Source: SHZI01 sp964417725 (GTDB taxonomy: Bacteria; Pseudomonadota; Gammaproteobacteria; Steroidobacterales; GCA-2729495). Taken from it: 23,097 bases of DNA. Shown here one piece after another: positions 1 through 7,541 of this stretch. Position 1 is the first letter of the stretch; the number at the start of each line of letters is the position of its first letter. The stretch is from contig CAYQIV010000031.1 of the NCBI GenBank assembly GCA_964417725.1, positions 1 through 23,097 on the forward strand, read 5' to 3'. A program made the position numbers and the translations under genes. Under the pieces are notes generated by a model. The model did no database searches, had not been told where the DNA came from, and saw nothing but the letters and a program-made list of their open reading frames with translations.

Positions 1-11
1 CAGACTCTCTT

Positions 12-35
12 GGACTTCTGCGGAAGTCCGCAGAA
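12..35. repeat. Overlapping alternative hairpins downstream of tRNA-Gly
   Basis: Two perfect inverted repeats share bases here. GGACTT (12-17) pairs with AAGTCC (24-29), and TTCTGCGG (16-23) pairs with CCGCAGAA (28-35) around a 4-base loop. They cannot form together. On the minus strand this lies 9 bases past the tRNA CCA end, where a terminator or processing stem would be expected. No T-run follows, so a classical Rho-independent terminator is not supported. The left window edge hides what lies beyond. Confidence 0.4.
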
Positions 36-43
36 TGATGCAG

Positions 44-117
44 TGGAGCGGGTGATGGGAATCGAACCCACGTTAGCAGCTTGGGAAGCTGCAGTTCTAC
101 CATTGAACTACACCCGC
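44..117 (-). tRNA. tRNA-Gly, anticodon CCC
   Basis: The minus strand folds as a 74-nt tRNA with an encoded CCA end. The acceptor arm is GCGGGTG paired with CACCCGC, followed by T and CCA. The T-arm contains GGTTCGAT. The anticodon stem is GCAGC/GCTGC around the 7-base loop TTCCCAA, which puts CCC at positions 34-36. It therefore reads the glycine codon GGG. The D-arm has the short loop typical of tRNA-Gly. The neighbour trmB, which methylates G46 of tRNAs, is divergent. Identity by anticodon is clear; the exact mature ends are inferred from the acceptor pairing. Confidence 0.95.
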
Positions 118-126
118 GCGGCCCCG

Positions 127-156
127 ATTCTATGCGTGCGGCCCGACCCGCAGCAA
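127..156 (-). promoter_or_regulatory. Predicted sigma-70 promoter of tRNA-Gly
   Basis: Read on the minus strand there is TTGCTG (156-151) as a -35 box, an 18-base spacer, and TAGAAT (132-127) as a -10 box. The region between the -10 and the tRNA 5' end is very GC-rich, as in the discriminators of stringently controlled stable-RNA promoters. Transcription would start only about 3 bases before the mature 5' end, which is short but possible. Prediction from motif match only. Confidence 0.4.
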
Positions 157-216
157 CCGCCGCCCGCGCGCGATGCCCGTATCGCCACCCGGCACCAGCG
201 GGTAGGCTGAGCACCC

Positions 217-942
217 ATGAACCCTGCACCACAGGCCGGCGACCCCACGACACCCGACCCCACCGGCCGGAGGCCCGTGCGCAGCTTCGTGCGCCGCGCC
301 GGCCGCATGACCCACGCCCAGGCGCGGGCCATGGCCACCCTCTGGCCACGCTGGGGCATCGAGGCGTCCACCGCCCCGCTCGATCTGGCGGCGGTGTTCG
401 GGCGCACCGCCCCGGTGACGCTCGAGATCGGCTTCGGCAACGGCGCCGCCCTGCTCGACATGGCGGCATCCCGTCCCGCGGAAAACTTCCTCGGCGTCGA
501 GGTCCACGAACCCGGCGTGGGCCACTGCCTGCTCGGCATCGACCGGGCCGGTCTCGACAACGTGCGCCTGCTCTGTCAGGACGCACTGGAAGTGCTCGAG
601 TGGCGCCTCGGCGCGGGCACCCTGCACCGCGTCAACCTGTATTTCCCGGACCCTTGGCCGAAAAAGCGCCACCACAAGCGGCGCATCGTCCAGCCGGCCT
701 TCCTCGCCCTGCTGGCGAGCCGGCTGGCGCCCGGCGGCCTGTTCCATGTGGCCACCGACTGGGCACCCTATGCCGGGCATGTCCGCGCGGTGATGGCCGC
801 CCACCCTGCCTTCGTGCCCTGTGCGGTTCCGGCCGCGCGCGGCCGTACGCGGTTCGAGGCACGCGGCGAGCGCCTCGGCCACGGCATCGAGGACCTGTGC
901 TGGATGCGCACCGATACCCACGGCATGGCAAATCGGTTATAA
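217..942 (+). CDS. trmB: tRNA (guanine-N7-)-methyltransferase TrmB
   Basis: This 241-residue protein makes 7-methylguanosine at position 46 of tRNA, using S-adenosylmethionine. The SAM-binding motif I is LEIGFGNG (about residues 69-76), followed by the acidic GVEVHEPGVG segment. The TrmB signature NLYFPDPWPKKRHHKRR carries the catalytic Asp of the FPDPWPKKRH motif. A C-terminal TRFEARGERLGH segment matches the tRNA and guanine binding TxFE motif. The length is normal for the family. The N-terminal ~25 residues are Pro/Thr-rich and poorly conserved, so the start could lie slightly downstream. The gene is divergent from tRNA-Gly and is followed 49 bases later by the small acidic protein gene. 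Confidence 0.95.
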   Translation: MNPAPQAGDPTTPDPTGRRPVRSFVRRAGRMTHAQARAMATLWPRWGIEASTAPLDLAAVFGRTAPVTLEIGFGNGAALLDMAASRPAENFLGVEVHEPGVGHCLLGIDRAGLDNVRLLCQDALEVLEWRLGAGTLHRVNLYFPDPWPKKRHHKRRIVQPAFLALLASRLAPGGLFHVATDWAPYAGHVRAVMAAHPAFVPCAVPAARGRTRFEARGERLGHGIEDLCWMRTDTHGMANRL

Positions 943-991
943 AACCCGAGCGGACGGTCCCACGGCCAAAGCCCCTGGAGCAGACCAGGCA

Positions 992-1285
992 ATGAACATT
1001 TCTCTGCCGGAAGTCGGAAGCTGGTTTCGCGTCCCCGATGGCACGACCTTCGAGGTCGTCGCCGCCGATGCCGACGACCAGACCATCGAGGTCCAGCACT
1101 TCGACGGCACCATCGAGGAGTTCGACTTCGATGCCTGGCAGGAACTCCTGCTCGAACCCATCGACCCGCCGGAGGACTGGTCCGGGTCGCTCGACGTCGA
1201 CGAAGAAGACCTGCCCGAAGACGAAGAGCCCCGGCAGCAGTGGGACAACCCGATGGACTTCGTCGACGACTACGAGGACGAGTAA
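992..1285 (+). CDS. Small highly acidic conserved protein, DUF6763-like
   Basis: This is a 97-residue soluble protein of unknown function. By my count 33 residues are Asp or Glu and only two are basic (both Arg, no Lys), so the predicted pI is very low. The N-terminal half (VGSWFRVPDGTTFEVVAA, then EVQHFDGTIEEFDFDAW) looks like a small beta-rich domain. A proline-rich PPEDWSG segment and an acidic tail with a WDNPMDF motif follow. From memory this pattern resembles the DUF6763 family of gammaproteobacteria; I could not check it. The start at ATG 992 gives a compact protein beginning MNISLPEVG; a longer reading would overlap trmB out of frame. Its 3' end overlaps the convergent ampG stop by 16 bases. 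Confidence 0.75.
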   Translation: MNISLPEVGSWFRVPDGTTFEVVAADADDQTIEVQHFDGTIEEFDFDAWQELLLEPIDPPEDWSGSLDVDEEDLPEDEEPRQQWDNPMDFVDDYEDE

Positions 1286-2538
1286 CCGCCATCGGCGCCT
1301 TCTTCCAGCGCCACGACCTGCCGGCGCAGGCCGACGAGCAGCACCAGCCCCGGCAGCGCCGCGGCGAAGGTGACGAAGAAAAACACCACCCAGCCCGTCG
1401 CATCGACGACGAACGCGGCCACCGGACCGAGAAAGTTGCGTGCCACGGCAGCCAGCGCCGACAGCAGCGCGTACTGGAACGCGCTGTAGCGCGGATCGCA
1501 AAGCGCCATCAGGAAGGCGACGAAGGCCGCTGCCCCCATGCCGCCGGCGAAATTGTCGAAGCCGATCGCCAGCGCCATCAGCGCGATGTTCTTGCCGGCG
1601 GCGGCCAGCGCCGCATAGAGCAGGTTGGTCAGCGCCTGCAGCACACCGAACAACAGCAGCGCCCGGTACAGCCCGAGGCGCACCAGCAACAGTCCGCCGG
1701 CCAGCGTACCGAGCAGCGTCATGGTGATGATCAGGGTCTTGGATATCGCGCCGACCTCGAAGGCGCTGAAGCCGACCCCTTTGATGAGGAACACGGTGAC
1801 GAGCTTGAGGGCGAAGGCGTCTCCGAACTTGTAGAGCACGATGAGCAGCAGTAACGACACTGCAGCCGGCCGTGCCAGCATCTCGTGGAGCGGCCCGGTC
1901 ACCGCCTCCTGCAGGGTACGCGGCGGCACGACGCGCCGTTCGGGTTCCGGCGCGAGCCACGAGCACAGCACCGTCGCTGCCATGATCGCCGCCATCAGCA
2001 GGTAGGTGTTCCGCCAGCCGATGAAATCGGAAAGGATCAGCGCCAGCGCGCCGGTGATCCACGTCGCCACGCGGTAGCCGACCTGGGTGGCCGTGGCCCC
2101 GACACCGCGTTCCTCGGGGCGCAACGTGTCGGCACGGTAGGCATCGATGACGATGTCCTGGGTGGCAGAGGCAAAGGCGATCAGCAGGCCGAGGGAGGCC
2201 ACCATCCACACGCCTTCCGCCGGCGCCTGCAGGCCGAGACCGGCGATCGCCCCGGCCAGCACCAGCTGCAGCAGCACCATCCAGCCGCGGCGCCGACCGA
2301 GCACCGGCAGGGCATAGCGGTCGAGGAGCGGTGCCCACAGGAACTTGAAGGTATAGGGCACGCTGAGCAACGTCAGCCAGCCGATGGTCTTGAGGTCGAC
2401 GTCGAGGCTGGCGAGCCATGCCTGCAACGTGCTGTCGGGCAGGTTGAAGGGCAACCCCGACGCGAAGCCGAGGGTCAACGCCGCGGCAACGCGCGGGTTG
2501 ACCAGCACCTGGCGCAGGTCACGCGTGGCCATCGCCAT
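1270..2538 (-). CDS. ampG: AmpG-type muropeptide MFS permease
   Basis: This 422-residue inner-membrane protein of the major facilitator superfamily has about 12 hydrophobic segments. The N-terminus (LGFASGLPFNLPDSTLQAWL, then the GWLTLLSVPYTFKFLWAPLLDRY segment) and the following ATQDIVIDAYRAD segment are typical of the AmpG family. AmpG imports GlcNAc-anhydroMurNAc muropeptides for cell-wall recycling. Family members with the same signature can also be acetyl-CoA-transporter-like, so the substrate is inferred. ATG 2538 overlaps the end of the upstream exonuclease III gene by 20 bases; a second ATG six bases on (2532) is an equal candidate. No beta-lactamase or ampD gene is nearby. The C-terminus overlaps the convergent acidic-protein gene. 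Confidence 0.85.
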   Translation of the reverse strand: MAMATRDLRQVLVNPRVAAALTLGFASGLPFNLPDSTLQAWLASLDVDLKTIGWLTLLSVPYTFKFLWAPLLDRYALPVLGRRRGWMVLLQLVLAGAIAGLGLQAPAEGVWMVASLGLLIAFASATQDIVIDAYRADTLRPEERGVGATATQVGYRVATWITGALALILSDFIGWRNTYLLMAAIMAATVLCSWLAPEPERRVVPPRTLQEAVTGPLHEMLARPAAVSLLLLIVLYKFGDAFALKLVTVFLIKGVGFSAFEVGAISKTLIITMTLLGTLAGGLLLVRLGLYRALLLFGVLQALTNLLYAALAAAGKNIALMALAIGFDNFAGGMGAAAFVAFLMALCDPRYSAFQYALLSALAAVARNFLGPVAAFVVDATGWVVFFFVTFAAALPGLVLLVGLRRQVVALEEGADGGYSSS

Positions 2539-3307
2539 CCACCCCGATGCGGTAGTCGATGGTCAGCGGCGCATGGTCGGAGAACCAGCGGGCCTTGTAG
2601 ATGGCGGCACGCTGCACTCCGGCGCGCAGGCCGGGGGAGATCACCTGGTAGTCGATGCGCCAGCCGACGTTGTTGTCGCGTGCCCGGCCGCGGTTCGACC
2701 ACCACGTGTACTGGTCGGGATGCGGATTGACGGCACGGAAGGCGTCGACCCAGCCCTGGCCATCGAAAACCCCATCGAGCCAGGCGCGCTCCTCGGGCAG
2801 AAAGCCGGAATTGCGCTGGTTGGCGCGCCAGTTGCGCAGGTCGATGGGGCGGTGGGCGATGTTCCAGTCGCCGCACAGGATGTACGGGTGGGCAGCGCGG
2901 CGCAAGGCATCGAGGTGGACAGAAAAGTGGTCGAGGAAACGGTACTTCGCCGCCTGGCGGTGCTCACCCGCGGAACCCGACGGGAAGTACACCGAGGCGA
3001 CGGCGAGCCGGCCGAAGCGCAGCGCCAGGTAGCGGCCCTCGGCATCGAACTCGGCCACGCCGAGGCCGTGGTGCACTTCATCGGGGGCATGGCGTGAGAG
3101 GATCATCACGCCGCTGTAGCCGGGTTTCTCGGCCGGCATGGCAAAACGGTGGAAGACCCGCGGAAAGCGGATCGCCTCGATGTCCTCCAGCCCCGCGCGC
3201 ACTTCCTGCAGGCAGACGATGTCAGCGCGCTGCACGCGCAACCACTCGAGCAGCCCCTTGCGCACGGCGGAGCGGATGCCGTTGACGTTGAACGTGATGA
3301 TGCGCAA
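2519..3307 (-). CDS. xthA: Exodeoxyribonuclease III (XthA family)
   Basis: This 262-residue AP endonuclease and 3'-5' exonuclease acts in base-excision repair. The exonuclease-endonuclease-phosphatase fold is recognised from ITFNVNGIRSA at the N-terminus, CLQE with metal-binding Glu at about residue 35, SGVMILSRH, the GDWNIAHRPIDLRNW block with catalytic Asp and Asn, NSGFLPEERAWLD, and SDHAPL near the end with the catalytic Asp-His pair. The start is best placed at TTG 3307, because family members begin (M)RIITFNVNGIRSA. An upstream in-frame ATG would run into pyrE. No strong Shine-Dalgarno precedes this TTG. The gene overlaps ampG by 20 bases on the same strand and is divergent from pyrE across 91 bases. 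Confidence 0.92.
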   Translation of the reverse strand: MRIITFNVNGIRSAVRKGLLEWLRVQRADIVCLQEVRAGLEDIEAIRFPRVFHRFAMPAEKPGYSGVMILSRHAPDEVHHGLGVAEFDAEGRYLALRFGRLAVASVYFPSGSAGEHRQAAKYRFLDHFSVHLDALRRAAHPYILCGDWNIAHRPIDLRNWRANQRNSGFLPEERAWLDGVFDGQGWVDAFRAVNPHPDQYTWWSNRGRARDNNVGWRIDYQVISPGLRAGVQRAAIYKARWFSDHAPLTIDYRIGVDGDGHA

Positions 3308-3398
3308 AAGAAATCCCGGGCGACGGCAGCGAGGCCAAGAGGCGCGGTGTACGATACTCCAGCGCCATGCCGGCGAGGTAGCCCCCGATCGACCTGCC

Positions 3399-4061
3399 AT
3401 GCTCGACTACCGCAAGACATTCATCGAACTCGCGCTCGACGTCGGTGCCCTGCAGTTCGGCCGCTTCACGCTCAAGTCCGGGCGCGTCAGCCCGTATTTC
3501 TTCAACTCGGGGCTGTTCCGCACCGGGCGGGCCGCCGCCGGGCTCGGGCGCGCCTACGCGGCGGCGCTGCACGCCTCGGGCCTCGGCTTCGACATGCTCT
3601 TCGGCCCCGCCTACAAGGGCATCCCGCTGGTCGCGCTGACGGCGGCCGCGCTCGCCGACCACCACGATATCGACGTGCCCTTCAGCTTCAACCGCAAGGA
3701 AGCCAAGGACCACGGCGAGGGCGGCAGCGTCGTCGGCGCACCGCTCGCCGGGCGCGTGGTGATCGTCGACGACGTCATCACCGCGGGTACGGCGATCCGC
3801 GAGACGGTGGCCCTGCTGCGCGCGGCGGGCGCCGTGCCGGTCGGCGTGCTCATCGCTCTCGACCGCCAGGAGAAAGGTCAGGGCGAGCAATCGGCGGTGC
3901 AGGAAGTCGAGGAGATGCTGGCCCTGCCGGTGACCAGCCTGATCCGCCTCCAGGACCTCATCGAGCACCTCGAATCGGACGCGCGCCACCACGCGTTTCT
4001 GCCGCAGGTGCGGGCATACCGGCAGCACCATGGCGTGGCCACGCTCCCCACCGGGGGATGA
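3399..4061 (+). CDS. pyrE: Orotate phosphoribosyltransferase
   Basis: This 220-residue enzyme converts orotate and PRPP to orotidine 5'-phosphate in pyrimidine synthesis. The N-terminus FGRFTLKSGRVSPYFFNSG is diagnostic of PyrE. The flexible catalytic loop is FNRKEAKDHGEGG (Lys and His contacting PRPP and orotate). The PRPP-binding motif is VVIVDDVITAGTA. Start at ATG 3399 gives MLDYRKTFIELAL, aligning with the usual PyrE N-terminus; longer in-frame readings lie over the divergent xthA gene. In E. coli pyrE is close to dut and coaBC, as here. There the leader has an attenuator; I see no such structure in this 91-base gap. Confidence 0.96.
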   Translation: MLDYRKTFIELALDVGALQFGRFTLKSGRVSPYFFNSGLFRTGRAAAGLGRAYAAALHASGLGFDMLFGPAYKGIPLVALTAAALADHHDIDVPFSFNRKEAKDHGEGGSVVGAPLAGRVVIVDDVITAGTAIRETVALLRAAGAVPVGVLIALDRQEKGQGEQSAVQEVEEMLALPVTSLIRLQDLIEHLESDARHHAFLPQVRAYRQHHGVATLPTGG

Positions 4062-4145
4062 GAGCCGCGTCACTGTCAACACGACGGCCATGGCGCGATA
4101 ATCGGCCCGGGTTGCCCCTTGCGAGAAGGGGACGGGGATGGAGCG

Positions 4146-4835
4146 ATGGACTGGCGGCGGCTGACCACAGCAGGACTCATCGCAGCGCTCGTGCTGGCGC
4201 TGGCGCTGCCCGCGATTGCGCCGGCGTCGGCCGCCGAACGAAAAGCCGCCAGCCGCAGCCCCGCCAAGGGGCCGTCGCTGCGCGTCTACCGCTGGGTCGA
4301 TGAAAACGGCGTCACGCACTACGGTGACCAGGTGCCGCCCGAATATGCGGCCACCGACCGCGTGATCCTCAACAGCAGCGGCATCGAGGTCGGCAGCGAG
4401 GACCGCGGGCCACGGACCGCCGAGGAAGTCGCCGCAGCGCAAGCCGCTGCCGCGCGCGCACACGCCGAGGAGCAGGCCCTGCGCCGCGACCAGGTCCTGC
4501 TCAGCACCTATCTTTCCGTCGAGGAGATCGAGGCCCTGCGCGACCGGCGCATGGAGCTCATCGATGGCCAGGTGCACATCACCGAGAACTACCTCACCAG
4601 CCTGCGCGACAAGCTCGCCGAACTGCAGGACGAAGCGGCCGCCTACCGACCCTACAACCCCGACCCGCAGGCCGCGCCGATCGACGAAAGCCTGGCGGAG
4701 GAGTTGTCCGATACCCTGGAGTCGATCGCCCTCTACGAGCGCACCCTGGCCGATACGCGCACCCGCCAGACCCAGCTGCGCGCCCAGTTCGAAACCGACA
4801 TCCTGCGTTTCACGGAGCTGGTCTCCAACCGCTGA
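4146..4835 (+). CDS. Secreted DUF4124 protein with coiled-coil region
   Basis: This 229-residue protein has a Sec signal peptide: Arg-Arg, then the hydrophobic stretch LIAALVLALALPAIAPASA ending in an A-x-A type cleavage site. After a basic linker comes a DUF4124 domain (RVYRWVDENGVTHYGDQVPPEYA, about residues 48-70), a short beta unit found in many gammaproteobacterial periplasmic proteins. The rest is rich in Ala, Glu, Arg and Leu with heptad-like spacing and is probably coiled coil. Function unknown; an envelope location is inferred. ATG 4146 is chosen because a GGGGA lies 7 bases upstream and the signal peptide then starts correctly. Convergent with dut, 17 bases apart. Confidence 0.85.
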   Translation: MDWRRLTTAGLIAALVLALALPAIAPASAAERKAASRSPAKGPSLRVYRWVDENGVTHYGDQVPPEYAATDRVILNSSGIEVGSEDRGPRTAEEVAAAQAAAARAHAEEQALRRDQVLLSTYLSVEEIEALRDRRMELIDGQVHITENYLTSLRDKLAELQDEAAAYRPYNPDPQAAPIDESLAEELSDTLESIALYERTLADTRTRQTQLRAQFETDILRFTELVSNR

Positions 4836-4852
4836 ACACTGCCCGCGGCGAT

Positions 4853-5329
4853 TCAGCCGTGGCCGGTGTGGCCGAAGCCGCCTGCACCGCGCTGGCTGGC
4901 ATCGAAGTCGGCAACGATATCGAAATCCACCTGCACGACCGGCACCAGCACGAGCTGCGCCAGGCGCAGACCCGGCTCGATGACGAAAGGCGTATCGCCC
5001 CGGTTCCAGCACGAGACCATGACCTGCCCCTGGTAGTCCGAATCGATGAGGCCAACCAGGTTGCCGAGCACGATGCCGTGTTTATGGCCGAGTCCGGAGC
5101 GCGGCAGGATCACCGCGGCGAGTCCGGGGTCGGCGATGTGCAGCGCCATGCCGGTCGGCACCAGCACGGTCTGTCCGGGGTCGACGCGCAGGTCGGCATC
5201 GACACAGGCGCGCAAGTCGACGCCGGCGGAACCGCGGGTCGCGTGGTCCGGCAGGGGGAAGTCCCGCCCCAGGCGCGGGTCGAGGATCTTCAATTCGATG
5301 CGCCGGCGGCCGGCGGCCGGCACCGTCAT
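4853..5329 (-). CDS. dut: dUTP diphosphatase (dUTPase)
   Basis: This 158-residue protein hydrolyses dUTP to dUMP and pyrophosphate, keeping uracil out of DNA and supplying dUMP for dTMP. The trimeric dUTPase motifs appear in order: GSAGVDLRA (motif I), LPRSGLGHKHGIVLGN (motif II), GLIDSDYQGQVMVSCWN (motif III with the uracil-binding loop and catalytic Asp), GLRLAQLVLVPV (motif IV) and RGAGGFGHTG (motif V, the C-terminal arm). Length is normal. Its ATG overlaps the coaBC stop as ATGA, so the two are probably translationally coupled, as their adjacency in E. coli also suggests. Confidence 0.97.
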   Translation of the reverse strand: MTVPAAGRRRIELKILDPRLGRDFPLPDHATRGSAGVDLRACVDADLRVDPGQTVLVPTGMALHIADPGLAAVILPRSGLGHKHGIVLGNLVGLIDSDYQGQVMVSCWNRGDTPFVIEPGLRLAQLVLVPVVQVDFDIVADFDASQRGAGGFGHTGHG

Positions 5330-6600
5330 GCATGCGTCTCCGGCTGGCGCAACGGCACGACATCGGCGCTGCGGGCCGCGCGATAACGGGCGGCGATGAC
5401 GACGACCAGGTGACGGGCCAGTTCGGCCTTGGACATACGACTGAACGCCTCGCTGCCCTCCGCCCAGATGGCCAGCGCGCTGTTGTCTTCCTCGTCGAAC
5501 CCGAGCCGGGTGCCGACGAGGTTGGCGATGATCATGTCGAGCCGCTTGCGCTCGAGTTTCTCCCGGGCATGCTCGACGAGGTGCTGCGTCTCGGCGGCAA
5601 AACCGCAGGTGAAGGGCCCATCCGGCAGTCGCGCAATGGTCGCCAGCAGGTCCGGCGACTTGATGAGCGCCAGCTGCAGGCTGTCGCTGCGCTTCTTGAT
5701 CTTGTGGTCGGCGACGGCCACCGGGCGGTAGTCGGAAATGGCGGCGGCACCGATGTAGATGTCGCAGTCGGCGATGCGCGCCATGGCCGCCGCATGCATT
5801 TCTTCAGCCGTCTCGACATCGATGCGCTCGATCCCCGGCGGCGAGGGCAGGTTGACGGGCCCGGCAACGAGCGTCACGCGGGCGCCGGCCGCAGCAGCTG
5901 CCCGCGCCACGGCGAAGCCCATTTTCCCCGAGCTGCGGTTGCTGATGAAGCGCACCGGGTCGATGAGTTCGCGGGTCGGCCCGGCGGTGACGAGGACACG
6001 CACGCCGGCGAGCAGGCCGTCGACCGCCGCAGGCGCCTCTGCGCGCAGCGCGGTGACGATATCGCCGGGCTCGGCCATGCGCCCCGGCCCGCTGTCGCCG
6101 CAGGCCTGGCTGCCGCGGGCCGGACCGATGAAGCGCACCCCGCGGTCTTCGAGGGTGCGGCGGTTGGACTGGGTGGCAGGGTGTTGCCACATCGCCTGGT
6201 TCATCGCCGGCACGAGCACGAGCGGCGCGCGGGTGGCGAGGCACAGCGTGCTGAGCAGGTTGCCAGCGGCACCACCGGACAATTGCGCCATGAGGTGCGC
6301 GGTGGCCGGCGCGATGAGCACCAGATCGGCCCAGCGCGCCAGCTCGATGTGCCCCATGGCGGACTCCGCCGCCGCATCCCAAAGGTCGGCACGCACCGGT
6401 TGGGCCGAGACCGCCTGGAAGACGGCGGGCGACACCAGACGGGTGGCGCTGGCCGTCATGGCCACGCGCACCTGCGCCCCGGCATCGCGCAGGCGACGGA
6501 CGAGGTCGGGGCTTTTGTAGGCGGCGATGCCGCCCGTCACGCCAAGCAGGACCTTGATGCCGGATAGCGTTGCCACGTCAGGGAAATCGCGCGGGGGCAC
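5326..6600 (-). CDS. coaBC: Bifunctional phosphopantothenoylcysteine decarboxylase/phosphopantothenate-cysteine ligase
   Basis: This 424-residue fusion protein joins cysteine to 4'-phosphopantothenate and decarboxylates the product, two steps of coenzyme A synthesis. The N-terminal CoaC flavoprotein has LGVTGGIAAYKSPDLVRRLR, the catalytic His in GHIELARWADLVLIAPAT, PAMNQAMW, and the Cys in ACGDSGPGRMAEP. The C-terminal CoaB half has VTAGPTRELIDPVRFISNRSSGKMG, the dimer and nucleotide segment IGAAAISDYRP, then DHKIKK. The start is a GTG, either at 6600 or at 6576; both leave the Rossmann strand intact. It is divergent from radC and overlaps dut by 4 bases. Confidence 0.96.
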   Translation of the reverse strand: MPPRDFPDVATLSGIKVLLGVTGGIAAYKSPDLVRRLRDAGAQVRVAMTASATRLVSPAVFQAVSAQPVRADLWDAAAESAMGHIELARWADLVLIAPATAHLMAQLSGGAAGNLLSTLCLATRAPLVLVPAMNQAMWQHPATQSNRRTLEDRGVRFIGPARGSQACGDSGPGRMAEPGDIVTALRAEAPAAVDGLLAGVRVLVTAGPTRELIDPVRFISNRSSGKMGFAVARAAAAAGARVTLVAGPVNLPSPPGIERIDVETAEEMHAAAMARIADCDIYIGAAAISDYRPVAVADHKIKKRSDSLQLALIKSPDLLATIARLPDGPFTCGFAAETQHLVEHAREKLERKRLDMIIANLVGTRLGFDEEDNSALAIWAEGSEAFSRMSKAELARHLVVVIAARYRAARSADVVPLRQPETHA

Positions 6601-6703
6601 ACGGCGGCTAGGTTACCGCAAAGCCGCCGGGCTTCGTGCTTTCTCCGTCACAAGGGCAGTTTCACGGCTACACCGGCCTGCCGGCCACCCTCACAATCGC
6701 GGC

Positions 6704-7387
6704 ATGAGCAGGGCACCCATCAGCCAGTGGCCGGCGGCCGAGCGGCCGCGCGAGCGTCTCGTTCACCGCGGGCCCACCCACCTGTCGGACGCCGAGATCC
6801 TCGCCGTCATGCTCGGCCGGGGCGTCAGCGGCACATCGGCCATCGACGTCGGCCGCGGCCTGCTGGGCCGCTTCGGCGGCATCCGCGGCATCCTCAATGC
6901 CCGCCCCGCCGACCTCATCCGCCAGCGCGGCGTCGGGCCGGGCAAGGCGGCGCTGCTGCTCGCCATCCGCGAGTGCTGTTGCCGCTACATGGCGGAAAAG
7001 CTCCCCGCCGGGCAGCCCATCACCTCGCCGGCTGACAGCCAGGATTTCCTCATCGCCCGGCTCCGCGACCGCCGCCACGAGGTCTTCTGCGCCCTTTTCC
7101 TCGACAACCGCCACCGGGTGCTGGCCTTCGAGGAGCTGTTTCGCGGCACCATCGACAACACCACCGTGCACCCGCGCGAGGTCGTCCGCCAGGCCCTCGA
7201 CCACAACGCCGCCGCAGTGATCATCGCCCACAACCATCCGTCCGGCGTTGCCGAGCCCAGCGAGGCCGACCGCCTCATCACGCGCCGCATCCGCGACGCT
7301 CTCGAACTGCTCGACATCCGCCTGCTCGACCACTTCATCGTCGGCGACGGTGGCTGCATCTCGCTGGCCAGCCGCGGGCTGGTCTGA
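6704..7387 (+). CDS. radC: RadC family JAB/MPN-domain protein
   Basis: This 227-residue protein has an N-terminal helix-hairpin-helix-like part (GVGPGKAALLLAIREC) and a C-terminal JAB/MPN metalloprotease-like domain with the zinc motif H-x-H...D seen in IIAHNHPSGVAEPSEAD. The PRERLVHRGPTHLSDAEILAVMLGRG opening is standard for the family. Despite the name, the E. coli radC phenotype was traced to another gene and no agreed function exists. ATG 6704 gives the usual N-terminus. The same neighbours (coaBC on one side, rpmB on the other) occur in E. coli. Confidence 0.93.
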   Translation: MSRAPISQWPAAERPRERLVHRGPTHLSDAEILAVMLGRGVSGTSAIDVGRGLLGRFGGIRGILNARPADLIRQRGVGPGKAALLLAIRECCCRYMAEKLPAGQPITSPADSQDFLIARLRDRRHEVFCALFLDNRHRVLAFEELFRGTIDNTTVHPREVVRQALDHNAAAVIIAHNHPSGVAEPSEADRLITRRIRDALELLDIRLLDHFIVGDGGCISLASRGLV

Positions 7388-7444
7388 GCCCCCGCCACCC
7401 ACCGCCGATCCGGCCCGGCGCCCCGGCCCGGCCGGACCGTGCCC

Positions 7445-7474
7445 TTGCCAATGGCCCGGCCCGGCTGGTATAAA
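7445..7474 (+). promoter_or_regulatory. Predicted sigma-70 promoter of rpmB-rpmG
   Basis: TTGCCA (7445-7450), an 18-base spacer and TATAAA (7469-7474) make a good -35/-10 pair in the 154-base gap after radC. It stands out against the very GC-rich surroundings. Transcription would begin near 7481, leaving a leader of about 60 bases before rpmB. Confidence 0.6.
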
Positions 7475-7541
7475 GTGCGCCCGCCGCGCCACGCGGCGGC
7501 CCGACAAGTTCCTGACTTTCTTCAGTTAACCGAGGTTTCTC

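Noticed and set aside
632..2419. Long open frame on the minus strand covering trmB and ampG
   Set aside because: It is Arg/Ala/Gly-rich, has no recognisable motif, and runs out of frame through ampG and antisense to trmB and the acidic-protein gene. High GC content makes stop codons rare in shadow frames.
3308..3398. Promoters in the xthA-pyrE gap (TACGAT at 3350-3355)
   Set aside because: No acceptable -35 box at the right spacing for either direction; left uncalled.
4115..4131. Hairpin CCCCTT-N5-AAGGGG after pyrE as a terminator
   Set aside because: No T-run follows, the stem is only 6 bp, and it lies just before the ribosome site of the next gene. It might affect initiation but is not a supported terminator.
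3222..5012. 596-codon minus-strand open frame opposite pyrE and the DUF4124 gene
   Set aside because: It is antisense to two well-supported genes and has low-complexity composition and no domain.
6704..7387. RadC as a DNA-repair protein
   Set aside because: The repair phenotype of the original radC mutation was assigned to another gene, so only the JAB/MPN fold is claimed.
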